Positions 1-7,086 of a stretch of DNA of 17,660 nucleotides are shown piece by piece (the first letter of the stretch is position 1; each line of letters starts with the position of its first letter). The stretch spans positions 1 through 17,660 of the forward strand of contig CAVRLX010000011.1 of NCBI GenBank assembly GCA_963721725.1, in the 5' to 3' direction. The DNA is from RI-153 sp963721725 (GTDB lineage Bacteria; Chloroflexota; Anaerolineae; Caldilineales; Caldilineaceae). The position numbers were made by a program, and so were the translations under genes. Below the pieces are notes generated by a model. It was given only the letters and a program-made list of their open reading frames with translations. It ran no database searches and was not told where the DNA came from.

Positions 1-1052
1 CTTTCGCTCAGGAAGGAGAAAGAGCGGGAATGGTGGGATTACGTAACTGGGCTCTGGAGATAGTCTCAGAATAAGTCGGACTTGACGTGATAGATGGTCT
101 TACCTAGGTGTCGGGCGTGGGCTTTCATGATCAACCAAGCATGATAACAACAAGCGAGATGATTGCGCTCGACGCGTTGCTTGCGGCACTGGCATCGTTG
201 GCTGCCGGTAAGTTGCTTGAGTTCACGATGAAACTGCTCGATTTCCCAGCGGACGTCGTTCGCTCTTGAGCGACCTGGCCGGGGTTGACGAGGCTGGGGT
301 CATATCCGACTGATTGGTAATTACCAGTCAATGTCGCCGTTGTGGCAACGAGCTTGAACAGTCTGACCGAGAAGGGCACTTTTCAGTTTGACGAGAAGGC
401 CGTGGGTCAATTGCTCTGATGTCCATTTGATTCATCCAGATGCAGATAGCCTTCTTCTGGGCTGGGCTGACGAGACGATTGGATTCAGCGTGGTGTAAAA
501 GAGTAGTCCGAGCCGATGCAGATGCTTTAGGTTTTGCCACGAACTGTACCAGCTATCGAACAAGACCGTCTTGGCTTTTATCTCTTTTCCCGCTATAGCA
601 GCGGTGAGCATCTCTAGAAAATGGTCATTCTTGGTCTTGCCATCATGCTCTTTAGCATAAATGCGAAAATCTATCGGCGTGAAGTGCCCTTGACCATCCG
701 TATGCACCAAATTCACTATCCCGATGCCATCGACCAGCCCACCTTCCGCACCACTATACTGGCGCTTCACCATCTGGATGACTCGTGAGTACTCTTTGTT
801 TTGCACGCTGTCATCCACAATCAGATAGCTTGCGCACCATCTTTGATGAAGCCACGGGCTATCTCCCATAGATGATTCCCACTTAGCCTTTCCCGTGATA
901 AATAATCACTCACGATGTCATGGCTTGTCTTTTCCAGATGCGCTGCCAGGTTGCTACATGTGTAGTTCACTGGCGTACTTATCAAATATTCAACGTACTT
1001 TTGTTTGCTTATCATTCGTCTTATTCTCGCCTATTTTCACCCCAAGCGAAAG
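1..1052 (-). mobile_element. Decayed IS701/IS4-like insertion sequence
   Basis: A degraded transposase fills this stretch. A possible terminal inverted repeat supports the boundaries: CTTTCGCT at 1-8 is matched by AGCGAAAG at 1045-1052, and with the next four bases the match is 10 of 12. The left end sits on the window edge, so the true outer end may lie further out. An element of about 1.05 kb is consistent with a transposase of about 310 residues. No target-site duplication can be tested because the left flank is missing. Confidence 0.55.
66..1015 (-). pseudogene. DDE transposase, IS701/IS4-like, multiply frameshifted
   Basis: Read on the minus strand from ATG at 1015, the pieces align in order to one DDE transposase, but in changing frames. 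The first piece begins MISKQKYVEYL. A shift near 832 leads into LIVDDSVQNK (first catalytic Asp) and LFDSWYSSW (second Asp). A shift near 480 leads into SNRLVSPAQKK. Further shifts between about 460 and 270 precede RWEIEQFHRELKQLTG, which carries the third catalytic acid, and the frame ends KSDLF-stop at 66. The three catalytic motifs are recognisable, yet at least four or five indels make a functional protein impossible without correction. The motif set fits the IS701/IS4 group; the exact ISfinder family is not certain. Confidence 0.8.
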
Positions 1053-1594
1053 TCCTAATCTTTTGTTTCTATGGAGAGCAATGACAGGGAACGATCAGCG
1101 TGGGAGAGAATAGGCAAGCCCCAGAGCCAAGCTTCGGGGCTTTCAACCTAAAAAATCTTGTGGGGTAGGTTGGCGGGCTGGCAAGAGAGAAACTCTCTTC
1201 AGCCAAGAATGGCGGGAAACCATTCTCCAGTGGGCGGGACGTCTTTTTCATGCCAGGGAGTGTAGACGGCCACAAAAATGCAGACCTTTATCCGCTAGAC
1301 CGATTGATCACCGATTTGATCTCTGTATGCAAACTTTCTCTGCATGTGAACAAAAATGTGCCATCAAGGGTGCTGACAAAAAGACGAGGACGATTTTAGT
1401 ATAAACCCCTCTATAGCAATCGTCAACTGCCCCAAAAGTGGTTGCTCTCAACGGGTGGTATGCAAGGTGGAGGCAACAGAAGTGCTGGGAACTTTTCGAC
1501 GATTCGCCCCATTCTGAATTACACCCGATCTTAACTGTGCCCTTGTAAAGTTCTCGAAAAAGAAATACACTTTATCTGAAATGCTGTAATCTCT
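1053..1594. other. Intergenic stretch, no gene seen
   Basis: No open frame here has a recognisable protein or a convincing ribosome site. The one structure seen is a 7-bp hairpin (AAGCCCC at 1116-1122, GGGGCTT at 1136-1142) followed by only three T residues, which is too weak to call a terminator. The rest is AT-richer than the neighbouring genes. Confidence 0.5.
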
Positions 1595-1629
1595 TTGACA
1601 GCCACAAATTTTAATTTTTGCTATATGAT
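1595..1629 (+). promoter_or_regulatory. Candidate promoter for the SdrD_B-like gene
   Basis: A perfect sigma-70 -35 hexamer TTGACA lies at 1595-1600, and an AT-rich stretch containing GCTATATGAT runs to 1629. The best -10-like hexamers (GCTATA, TATGAT) sit at spacings of 19 and 23 bp, longer than the usual 17. The site is about 65-100 bp upstream of the start codon at 1695, with AAGGAA as the probable ribosome site. Suggestive only. Confidence 0.3.
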
Positions 1630-1694
1630 TTGGTCACGAAGCAAAACGCACAGAAATCCAGGCCAAGCGCCTTACACCATAAGGAACCAAAATC

Positions 1695-2120
1695 ATGAAG
1701 ACTCAAAAATTCGCCGCCACTTTCTCCATCGCCCTGATTGTCGCCTCGATTTTTGTTCTGTTTGGTCTCTCGGCTGTGCAAGCCAGTGGTGATATTGCAA
1801 CGGGTCGCATCAGTGGCACGGTCTGGCAAGACAGCAACAACAATGGTGTCCGTGAACCGCAGGAACTGGCCCTGGTTGGTCACATGGTCTACCTGCAACG
1901 CACCGGTGAGGAAGTGGTTGGGGCCATGGTGGCTGTGGTCGAGACCGATGAGAATGGCGACTTTGTCTTCGCAAACCTGGAAGAGGGCCAATACAATGTC
2001 TTCGCCGAGGATGGCGAATACAGCCTGGTGGAAGTGGTGGGCGTGAATGCCTCTGCCTCGATTGAACTGTCCGTCCCCGCCAAAGTCATGAAAATCTTCC
2101 TGCCCCTGACGGTGCGCTAA
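1695..2120 (+). CDS. Secreted SdrD_B-like domain protein with FLPL-x-x-R tail
   Basis: This 141-residue protein starts with a clear signal peptide: MKTQK, then a hydrophobic core at about residues 8-27, then AVQASG as the cleavage region. One SdrD_B/Cna_B-type beta-sandwich follows from about 37 to 125. It is marked by SGTVWQDSNNNG (residues 40-51), whose D-x-N-x-N-G pattern with later acids resembles the calcium loop of SdrD_B modules. It is also marked by the repeat-end pattern F-x-F-x-N-L-x-x-G-x-Y (residues 90-100). Such domains are usually structural, extracellular modules without catalytic activity. The protein ends KIFLPLTVR; similar short hydrophobic-then-Arg tails recur on Chloroflexota exported proteins and may be a surface-retention signal (inference). 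AAGGAA lies about 12 bp before the start. The gene stands alone, with a terminator 60 bp downstream. Confidence 0.85.
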   Translation: MKTQKFAATFSIALIVASIFVLFGLSAVQASGDIATGRISGTVWQDSNNNGVREPQELALVGHMVYLQRTGEEVVGAMVAVVETDENGDFVFANLEEGQYNVFAEDGEYSLVEVVGVNASASIELSVPAKVMKIFLPLTVR

Positions 2121-2180
2121 TCCTGACGCTTGAGTCTGCTGCTTAAAACGTTTACATCTCTAAAAGAGTGATAATCTGAC

Positions 2181-2216
2181 AAAAATTCCACGGAGCCAAC
2201 CGTGGAATTTTTGTTT
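2181..2216 (+). terminator. Intrinsic terminator after the SdrD_B-like gene
   Basis: A perfect 13-bp stem (2181-2193 with 2200-2212) encloses a six-base loop. The core is TTCCACGG/CCGTGGAA, flanked by an A-run on the 5' side and a T-run on the 3' side, followed by GTTTT. The A/T tracts on both sides mean it could also stop transcripts coming from the minus strand. Confidence 0.9.
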
Positions 2217-2230
2217 TCCGCGGGAAGTTC

Positions 2231-2290
2231 AACGCAGAGAGCGCTGAGATCGTAGAGAATTCAGAAGGGGAAATCTGCGGAATCTGCGGA
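2231..2290. repeat. Short degenerate repeats in intergenic DNA
   Basis: A nine-base unit ATCTGCGGA occurs twice in tandem at 2273-2281 and 2282-2290. It is preceded by CGCAGAGAGCGCTGAGA-like degenerate sequence. It lies between the terminator and the remains of the M23 gene. No function can be assigned. Confidence 0.4.
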
Positions 2291-2296
2291 TCAAAC

Positions 2297-2886
2297 TCAG
2301 CGGGGCAGCAGTGTCAGCGGATCGACACGCTGGCCGAAGTCGCGGATCGTGCGATCTCGAAATTGGGGAGATGGGGGCCGGTGCTGTTGCCAGTGGAGCC
2401 GACCGTGCCGAGCAACTGACCTTTGCCCACAATCTGCCCTTCCTGGATGGTAATTGTTCCCAGATGGGCGTAGAGCGTAAGATAGTCGATGTTGTGGTCG
2501 ACTGCCCACAAACTGACCGTAGCCAACACTGCTCCACCCGGCGCGGATCACTCTGCCCCGATCTGCCGCTGTGACAGGCGAACCAGCGGGAGCGGCAATA
2601 TCCACCGCGCTCCGCTGTGGCCGCTGTGGCCCTGGGTCAGCCAGCCATAGGTGGGCCAGGCAAAACGCCCGCTGCCATAGGGCCAATCGGCGGGGATGGC
2701 GGGATCTTCCGCGCCGAGGTTGACCACCGTTCGATGCTCGCCACTGGCAATGGTCCATTGGTTGACAAAGGGCTGCGGCTGGAGCGACGACTGCGGTTGC
2801 CACAATGGCACGCGGCAGATTCTGGCCCGCGACGCGCAGTTCGCCAGAGCGCAGGCCATTCCTGACCAATACGATCGAGTCAGCTA
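2297..2886 (-). pseudogene. M23-family peptidase, frameshifted remnant
   Basis: In three alternating minus-strand frames the translation gives an LytM/M23 metallopeptidase C-terminal domain. The order is WPTYGWLTQGHSGHSG, then VDIAAPAGSPVTAADRG and GYGQF, then VDHNIDYLTLYAHLG, GKGQLLGTVGSTGNSTGPHL, and finally RVDPLTLLPR-stop at 2297. Frame changes fall near 2595, 2510 and 2340. The zinc-binding His-x-His near the end should read HLHFE in this family but is HLPNFE, so a metal ligand is also lost. M23 enzymes cut peptidoglycan peptides outside the membrane. The 5' end runs without a break into the transposase remnant at about 2887, and no start codon or signal sequence is left, so the element probably removed the front of the gene. 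Confidence 0.75.
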
Positions 2887-3201
2887 AGCATTGGCTCGAC
2901 AGACGACTCAATTCGCATTCAGCGATATTGAGCCAACTGCCATGTTTGGGCGTGTAGACCAAGTCAATGCGTTTGATGTAAGTACGTGTGACATCTAGTG
3001 CGAAAGCCTGTAGAAAGCGCCTTTGGTATGGGTGTTAAGGTTATCCATCAGCAGCGTGATCTTGTCACAGTCTGCGTAGCGAGTATCAAGCAGATGGGCA
3101 ACTTCAAGCGCCCGATCCGCTTTCGTGCGCTTCGGCCGTCGTTTGCTGAAAGCCTGGCTGAAAGCCGGATAGTGGCGTCGGCCAAAGACAGGCGCAAAAC
3201 T

Positions 3202-3221
3202 AAGCCAGGTTAACCTGGCTT
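3202..3221. repeat. 20-bp perfect palindrome inside the IS630 remnant
   Basis: AAGCCAGGTT at 3202-3211 is followed directly by its reverse complement at 3212-3221. Further out, GGCCAAAGACAGGCGCA (from 3180) is imperfectly mirrored by TGCGCCTTTAGGCC (3239-3252), giving a hairpin-prone block of about 75 bp. It coincides with the premature stop at 3232 and with a stretch that fits the transposase family poorly, so it may be an insertion. Confidence 0.6.
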
Positions 3222-3547
3222 CCTGTTCAACCTAGCCCTGCGCCTTTAGGCCAGGGCGGACAATGCGACCTTTGACAGTTTCTAAGGGTTCGGCAAACAT
3301 GAAAATGCTTGCGGTGCCGTTGCGTTCATACTCGTAGTCGACCCGCTGTCCATGCGCTTTGGTCGCCGGGAGCGGCACTTTTGTTTCCAGGAGCAACTGA
3401 ATAGGTTGTTCGTCCATGCAAACCAGCGGCTGGTTTGGGTCATACGGCTTGGCGTATGTTGCCAAGACTTCTTCCATACCAGCCACAAACTCGGCGTCCT
3501 GCGCTGGTGGAATGACCCAGTACTCGACCATGCGTTTGGTCATCCCG

Positions 3548-3555
3548 TTTTTTTT
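3548..3555 (-). other. A8 slippage site at IS630 orfA/orfB junction
   Basis: On the minus strand the zero frame reads TTA AAA AAA ACG and hits a stop three codons later. A -1 slip on the A-run gives K-K-N-G-M-T-K, which rejoins the transposase frame exactly where the family reads on. Some IS630-type elements are known to join two frames by -1 slippage, so this may be a natural recoding site and not a mutation. Confidence 0.5.
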
Positions 3556-4063
3556 AACGTTTTGCGCACCGTCTCCGGGCAAATCCTGTCAACAATTTCC
3601 AAAGTGACGAGCTGATCCGCCAGCAGTTGGAGTGTCCATCGACCATAGCCCACAGGCGGTTCGCTTAACCGCAGGGCAATCAACTTCGCTTCACCCTCCC
3701 CATCAAGCTTAGGCGGTGTCGGGGGATGGTCACGTTTTTTACCCTGGAGGGCAACATCAAATCCGCCCTCAACCACGCGCTGACGAAGCTTCTCTACCGT
3801 CCGTATTCGGCAATTGAACGCATCGGCTATTTTATGGTCCGTCCATGCCGGGCCATCCACATCGGCTTTCAATAAGATCTGCGCCCGACGCACTTGGCTC
3901 GCACTGCCTTTCAGTTTCTTGATGACTTGTTCGCATTCACTTCGTTCTTCATCCGACAGCCGCACGATATACTTCTTCTGCATGGGAAACCTCCTTGATT
4001 CTCAGATAGTTTCCCACATCTTTTCTCATTCGCACAATCCGAAGTTTTTGCGTGGATGATGCA

Positions 4064-4086
4064 CTAGTACAGTTGGGCGTAAATAG
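4064..4086 (+). repeat. Terminal inverted repeat, IS630 element, left
   Basis: Begins CTAGTACAGTTGGGCG and is the exact reverse complement of 5400-5422 over 23 bp. It lies 8 bp beyond the transposase stop codon at 4095. Confidence 0.92.
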
Positions 4087-4094
4087 AGCAATGG

Positions 4095-5306
4095 TTAGAC
4101 CTGCAAGGGCTTGCCCTGGTAGGTCCACTTGAAGGGTTTAGCCATGGTGTCGTTGTAGTAGCTAATGAAGGAGAGCACCTGTGCTTTCAGTTGCTCAAGA
4201 GAGGAGAACGAGCCTCGATTGAGCAGTTTGCGCACGAGAATGCTGAGCCAGATTTCGATCTGATTGAGCCAGGAGCAGTGCTTGGGCGTGTAATGAAAGA
4301 CGATGCGATGACTGGGGTCACTGAGAAAGGCGGCCCGGCTATGCTTGTTGTGCAAGATACCCGACTTACCTTTCACGCCCAGGTCGATGTTGAGGTCCGA
4401 TTCAGCGGCGAGATAGCGCACCAGCGATTCGGACTGATGGATGTTGAGGTTGTCAACGATCAGATGCCAACGAGTGGCAGTGGGGTCGGTGGCAACAACA
4501 GCCTGCACATGCGCCAGAAAGTCGGCTTCGGTGCGGGTGGGGCCTGCATGGGGGGCAATCACTTTGCCCGTCACCACATCGCGACTGAGAATGAAGGAGA
4601 GCGTGCCGTGGCGAATGTACTCAAACTCACGTCGCTCCACCTTGCCTGGGGCCATGGGCAGACCCGGATGCTTGCGCTCGAGCGCCTGTACGCCCGTCAG
4701 TTCATCCGTACTGATTGTACGTTCGCCCTGCTCATGTCGGTGGGGCGCTTGCTGATAGACGTCACACACGTTCGCCACCTTGACATCAAACTCTGGGTCG
4801 TCTGGTGGTGTCAACCAGTAGCGGATGCGGTGGGGTTGAAGGTCCCCTTTTTTAGCAGACGACTCGCATGGCGAGGCGAAATCTGCTTGAGGATGCCACG
4901 TCGTTGGATTTCATCTGCGATCTCTCGCCCGGTCCACTGACTGATGGGACGCTCGGATTGGGCGGGCGCTTCACAGGCAAGCGCCACAATCTGGCAAACC
5001 TGCTCTGCTGTGATCGTCGGTGGCTTGCCAGGACGGGGTGCATCCTCCAGCCGCTCGCTCACGCTCAGTTCCTCGAGGGGAATCGGCTGCCGGTCCAACC
5101 AGCGGCTGCGCCACAAGCGCACTGTATCGGCATGCACCTCTTCGTCTCGAGCAATCTGGCTGTTGGACTGACCAGCGGCTGCCGCCAAGACGAGCCCGCG
5201 CTCGCAACGCTATCTGCTGTTGGGTGCTATGGCGGCACACAAGTCGCTGAAGCTCTTGGCTCTCTATATCTGTCAACTCTATCACGGGGGCTTTGGGTCC
5301 AGGCAT
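4095..5306 (-). pseudogene. IS630-family transposase, orfA/orfB, one disabling frameshift
   Basis: From ATG 5306 the N-terminus reads MPGPKAPVIELTDIESQEL up to LRAR. An apparent extra G in the run at 5195-5197 then throws the frame, after which LAAAAGQSNSQIARDEE continues the helix-turn-helix in the next frame. OrfA ends shortly after LLKKG. OrfB, one base back, continues as GDLQPHRIRYWLTPPDDPEF and carries all three catalytic acids: TISTDELTG, LIVDNLNIHQ and HYTPKHCSWLNQIEIW, ending at 4095. The orfA/orfB step lies on a canonical slippery heptamer and is probably programmed; the step near 5196 is probably a true lesion or a sequencing error. If that single base is wrong, the element could be active. 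Confidence 0.85.
4847..4853 (-). other. A-AAA-AAG slippery heptamer, probable -1 frameshift
   Basis: On the minus strand orfA reads CTA AAA AAG GGG, so the heptamer A AAA AAG is in exactly the phase needed for tandem -1 slippage (as in E. coli dnaX). The slip yields L-K-K-G-D-L-Q-P and joins the DDE domain without loss. GGGG/CCCC, separated by eight bases, lies directly behind and could form a small stem. Confidence 0.65.
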
Positions 5307-5399
5307 CTCTCGCTTCTTTCTTTACTCATGAGCTCAGGAAGAAAATCAGAATGCTATCCAACTCCACCCATTCTATCAACTTCTACACCATCCCTTGAA

Positions 5400-5422
5400 C
5401 TATTTACGCCCAACTGTACTAG
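5400..5422 (-). repeat. Terminal inverted repeat, IS630 element, right
   Basis: Ends CGCCCAACTGTACTAG and mirrors 4064-4086 without mismatch. It lies about 93 bp upstream of the transposase start at 5306, leaving room for the element's own promoter. Confidence 0.92.
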
Positions 5423-5614
5423 ATTACTGCACGAGATCTGTCGTCCTCTTCCGCAAGGTGGAAGAGATGTTACCGACAGACCTTGTTTTCCGCTCCCCTC
5501 GCCTTACTGAATAGAATGAATTTGTTGTAACCCTTCCCCCAATCCCCTTCCCTACTCCCCACCCACCACAAACAGTGTCATCGACAACGGCGGCAGCGTA
5601 ATCGCGCGCCGTCT

Positions 5615-6961
5615 TCAAACGTGGTTGGCTCCACCAGACTCGGCCCGATGCTCGGCGTCGAAACGCAGCGTTTCGGCGGGGGCGGACGGCGTGAATCCGT
5701 GCAATTGCAGCGGCAGCGTGGTTTCAGTTTCGGTGCGGTTGATGGCGATGACGGTGAGCGCGCCGTCGGCGCGGCGGGCGGCATAGAGCGAGATGCCCGG
5801 TGCGTCGGCGCTGGCGTAGAGTAGCTCTTGGCCGAACGCTTTGTAGAGCAGATAGACGGCATAGGCCGGGCGGGCCTCGAAGCGGCCCAGGATGCCAAAG
5901 CCGTTTTCGCCGCTGGCAATGGCAAACTGGTTGACCAGATCCACACGCTCTTGAATCAGCCGCCCCAACACATCGCCCAGCCAGAGCGCGCTGAGGAACG
6001 AATCCGGCGTGGTTTCGCCGCTAATGGCGTTGGTCCAGTGCGAGTTCCATTCGGTGATGGCGATGGGCAGATCGCGGCCTGTGCTCTCGCGCACGGCGGC
6101 GCGCAGATTGCGGATTAGCCCGTTCCAGTTTTCGCTTTCGGCCAGGATTTCGGCAGGCTTGGCCGAGGTGCGCTCAGCGTTGTTGGGGAAGGGATAGCGA
6201 TGCACCGAGACAATGTCCACCAGATCAGCGTTGGCGCTGAGGAAGGTACGCAGCCAATCGCGCCCGCGGCTGTCTTTGGGATCGACATTGGGCGTGCCGT
6301 TAAATTGATGAATCTCTGGCCCGACGAGCAGAATCGTGGGATCGACAGCGCGCATGGCCTCGGCAAATTTGCGCCATTCGGCGGCGTAGCTCTCGGCGTC
6401 CCACGGTTCGCCGGCATTTTCGTAGAGGCTTGGCTCGTTGCCGATCGACCAATAACGGATCTGGTAATCCTTGTCGATGTTGGCATATTTCACCAGCGCA
6501 GCCGCCTTTTCAGGCGTGCTGTTGGGGAAGCGCACATGAATATAGCCCTCGGCCCCGATGAGGCGAGCAATGGTCATCAACTGGTCGATCTGATAGGGCT
6601 GCACATCATTTTGATCGCCCCAGTTGCCGCCCGGCCAGCGCAAAATCGTGATCCCCGACGCTTCGGCCAGGGGCAATGTTTCTGGGCGCAGGGGAACCCA
6701 CGGCCCATAGTTGCTGCCATAGACCAACGGACTGATCGGTCCCAACGATTGGGCCGCATCTACAAAAAGCACATTGGGCACAGCCGTGGGAATCGGCGTC
6801 ACCGTGGGCAGCGGTGTGGGCGCGGGTGTCGCCGTGGAGGGCACTGGCGTCTCCGTGGGGATCACCGCCACCGCCGTGGGCGTGGCATCGTCTGCACAGC
6901 CGCCGAGCAAGAGTGTAACGAGCAGAAGCATGACCATGAAAATCTTGTGCGTGTATGTCAT
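5615..6961 (-). CDS. Clan GH-A glycoside hydrolase lipoprotein
   Basis: This 448-residue exported enzyme has a lipoprotein signal (hydrophobic residues 8-19, lipobox LGGC with Cys22) and a Thr/Pro-rich tether to about residue 62. A TIM-barrel follows. WSIGNEP (171-177) gives the clan GH-A acid/base Glu176 after Asn175, and AITEWN (301-306) gives the probable nucleophile Glu304. RWPGGNWGDQ (108-117) resembles GH51/GH39-type enzymes acting on arabinosides or xylosides; the substrate cannot be fixed. It is anchored outside the membrane and is last in the sugar-uptake string. The ribosome site is GGAG about 10 bp upstream. The C-terminus is odd: after DAEH the frame ends at 5615, while SLVEPTTFEDG and then ITLPPLSMTLFVVGG continue in two other frames to a stop at 5552. 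The final beta strand thus seems lost through two small indels, or the sequence has errors. Confidence 0.85.
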   Translation of the reverse strand: MTYTHKIFMVMLLLVTLLLGGCADDATPTAVAVIPTETPVPSTATPAPTPLPTVTPIPTAVPNVLFVDAAQSLGPISPLVYGSNYGPWVPLRPETLPLAEASGITILRWPGGNWGDQNDVQPYQIDQLMTIARLIGAEGYIHVRFPNSTPEKAAALVKYANIDKDYQIRYWSIGNEPSLYENAGEPWDAESYAAEWRKFAEAMRAVDPTILLVGPEIHQFNGTPNVDPKDSRGRDWLRTFLSANADLVDIVSVHRYPFPNNAERTSAKPAEILAESENWNGLIRNLRAAVRESTGRDLPIAITEWNSHWTNAISGETTPDSFLSALWLGDVLGRLIQERVDLVNQFAIASGENGFGILGRFEARPAYAVYLLYKAFGQELLYASADAPGISLYAARRADGALTVIAINRTETETTLPLQLHGFTPSAPAETLRFDAEHRAESGGANHV

Positions 6962-6981
6962 GATGAATTCTCCGAGGGTTA

Positions 6982-7048
6982 GACGAAAGACGAACGTACT
7001 GCCCGAACTGGTGCTAAACGTTCGTCCATCGTCTTTCGTCCATCGTCA
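6982..7048. repeat. Heptamer inverted repeat, permease/hydrolase gap
   Basis: The left arm has two 7-bp units (GACGAAA, GACGAAC at 6982-6995). The right arm has four (TTCGTCC, ATCGTCT, TTCGTCC, ATCGTCA at 7021-7048). GACGAACGT at 6989-6997 pairs perfectly with 7018-7026, and GACGAAA pairs with 7034-7040 across a one-unit bulge. It lies between the permease stop and the hydrolase start. Confidence 0.75.
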
Positions 7049-7086
7049 ATTTTGTAGAACAGCCCCGCAAGATAGACACCCCCCCC

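Larger units (their letters stand above)
2887..3983 (-). pseudogene. IS630-family transposase, truncated and frameshifted
   Basis: Translation begins at ATG 3983 behind a strong AAGGAGG site. The N-terminal part (MQKKYIVRLSDEE, helix-turn-helix with TDHKIADAFNCRIRTVEKLR) runs to a stop just after an A8 run at 3548-3555. One base back, the frame continues as KNGMTKRMVEYWV and contains LVCMDEQPIQLL, the first catalytic Asp. A stop at 3232 interrupts it. Then follow LLMDNLNTHTKG (second Asp) and, after another shift near 3020, LVYTPKHGSWLNIAECELS (catalytic Glu), which breaks off at about 2887 against the M23 remnant. The last 50 or so residues and the distal inverted repeat are missing. IS630 enzymes move DNA by cut-and-paste into TA dinucleotides. 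Several disabling lesions make this copy dead. Confidence 0.85.
4064..5422 (-). mobile_element. IS630-family element with perfect 23-bp terminal repeats
   Basis: Perfect 23-bp inverted repeats at 4064-4086 and 5400-5422 bracket an IS630 transposase. Each outer end contains CTAG, so TA at 4065-4066 and 5420-5421 can be read as the duplicated TA target typical of this family, with the element proper running from 4067 to 5419. It sits immediately upstream of the first IS630 remnant. Joining the flanks gives the uninterrupted site GATGATGCACTAGATTACTG. Confidence 0.9.

Noticed and set aside
1116..1142. Terminator-like hairpin
   Set aside because: Only 7 bp with a 13-base loop and three T residues, and no gene ends just before it.
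1069..1275. 68-codon minus-strand open frame
   Set aside because: No ribosome site, no recognisable sequence, and it lies outside the probable IS end.
4191..4940. 249-codon plus-strand open frame inside the IS630 element
   Set aside because: Antisense to orfB, whose DDE motifs are clear; no ribosome site or family resemblance.
6200..6982. 260-codon plus-strand open frame opposite the glycoside hydrolase
   Set aside because: Antisense shadow; its Gly/Arg-rich end is the mirror of the Thr/Pro linker.
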